From Sphingobacterium sp. BN32 (GTDB taxonomy: Bacteria > Bacteroidota > Bacteroidia > Sphingobacteriales > Sphingobacteriaceae): a stretch of 64,000 bases of DNA. Position numbers and translations under genes: made by a program. The notes beneath the pieces were generated by a model. The model ran no database searches. It saw only the letters and a program-made list of their open reading frames with translations, and was not told the DNA's origin. The stretch is from positions 3,162,001 to 3,226,000 of the forward strand of contig NZ_CP129963.1 in NCBI RefSeq assembly GCF_030503615.1. The letters run 5' to 3'. Within the stretch, counting starts at the first letter, position 1; every line of letters starts with the position of its first letter. This document shows positions 63,692 to 64,000 of the stretch, in pieces.

Positions 63692-64000
63692 TTAGCTTAT
63701 GTTTGGTGCAACTTTGCGGACGCAGCGGATGGGGGCGGCAATAGGTTGATACAAAACATTTGTAGAACCAACAGTAAATTTAGGAGATAGGTCATACCCT
63801 CCTGTTCTATATTCCATCATGAAATAGGTATTGGCGACATTTGTCCTAAAATAACCTATGTCTGAAGAACTAAACAAATGATTGAGCCAGCCCATGTTTG
63901 GATTTCCAGCTTTATATACGTAGTGTAGGATTTCCCCATTAGCGTTCTTATAGCCTAACGCTGTAAATACAAGATCCTTATGAGGATGCGTTGGCGGACC
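63692..64000 (-). CDS. C-terminal part of a protein running off the window
   Basis: The minus-strand frame is open from the window edge to a TAA at 63692-63694, giving about 102 residues. The final stretch, with AAPIRCVRKVAP, resembles the C-terminal IRCVRD-type end of the FISUMP (Fibrobacter paralogous) and fimbrillin-associated domains of Bacteroidota surface proteins, and the aromatic MEYRTGGYDLSP region fits that. The ATG at 63895 is internal to the longer frame. The N-terminus is not visible, so function is not assigned. Confidence 0.5.
   Translation of the reverse strand, partial: GPPTHPHKDLVFTALGYKNANGEILHYVYKAGNPNMGWLNHLFSSSDIGYFRTNVANTYFMMEYRTGGYDLSPKFTVGSTNVLYQPIAAPIRCVRKVAPNIS

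Overview
The window looks like chromosome from a Bacteroidota of the family Sphingobacteriaceae, most likely a Sphingobacterium-type organism. Supporting signs are a SusC/SusD pair with a two-domain TonB-linked receptor, a DUF3276 (PUR-like) protein, LytS/LytTR signalling, weak Shine-Dalgarno sequences, and repeated use of the Bacteroidota -7 promoter element TAnnTTTG just upstream of start codons. No rRNA, tRNA or CRISPR array was seen. The species assignment is inference from gene content only.

Layout. 1-9 kb holds housekeeping genes: a partial outer-membrane protein, holA, a solitary HsdR-N-like protein, clpP-clpX, AMP nucleosidase, cystathionine beta-synthase, an FkbM methyltransferase, a DivIC/FtsB-like protein and enolase. 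9-16 kb has carA behind what looks like a leader-peptide attenuator, then a membrane protein-dxr-rseP operon and a DPP4-type S9 peptidase. 16-21 kb has DUF3276 and a LiaF-like/LytS/LytTR/serine-hydrolase operon preceded by a 21-bp-spaced direct repeat. 21-31 kb has dispersed purine genes (purN, purH, purM), a RimB-like/RimK pair, a deoxyinosine glycosylase, several nested palindromic intergenic repeats, and an intact IS256-family element inserted in the centre of one of those palindromes with an 8-bp target duplication.

31.7-49.5 kb is the main accessory region, a carbohydrate-utilisation locus. On the minus strand are an ACS-type MFS transporter, an FAD oxidoreductase and an exported EEP-family phosphodiesterase. 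A terminator follows, then an RbtT/DalT-type polyol MFS, a 2-hydroxyacid dehydrogenase, two back-to-back FGGY kinases, a histidine phosphatase and a periplasmic glycerophosphodiesterase. Divergent from these are a DeoR regulator, SusC, SusD and an exported calcineurin-like phosphoesterase. Three exported phosphoester hydrolases together with a polyol transporter and two kinases suggest a phosphodiester-linked polyol substrate; this is a hypothesis.

49.5-64 kb returns to core genes (thrS-infC-rpmI-rplT, queE), then an OmpA/PD40 protein, two Gfo/Idh/MocA oxidoreductases, a DUF819 membrane protein, a TonB-dependent receptor interrupted by one in-frame TAG, a beta-propeller phytase, and the 3' end of a further gene at the edge.
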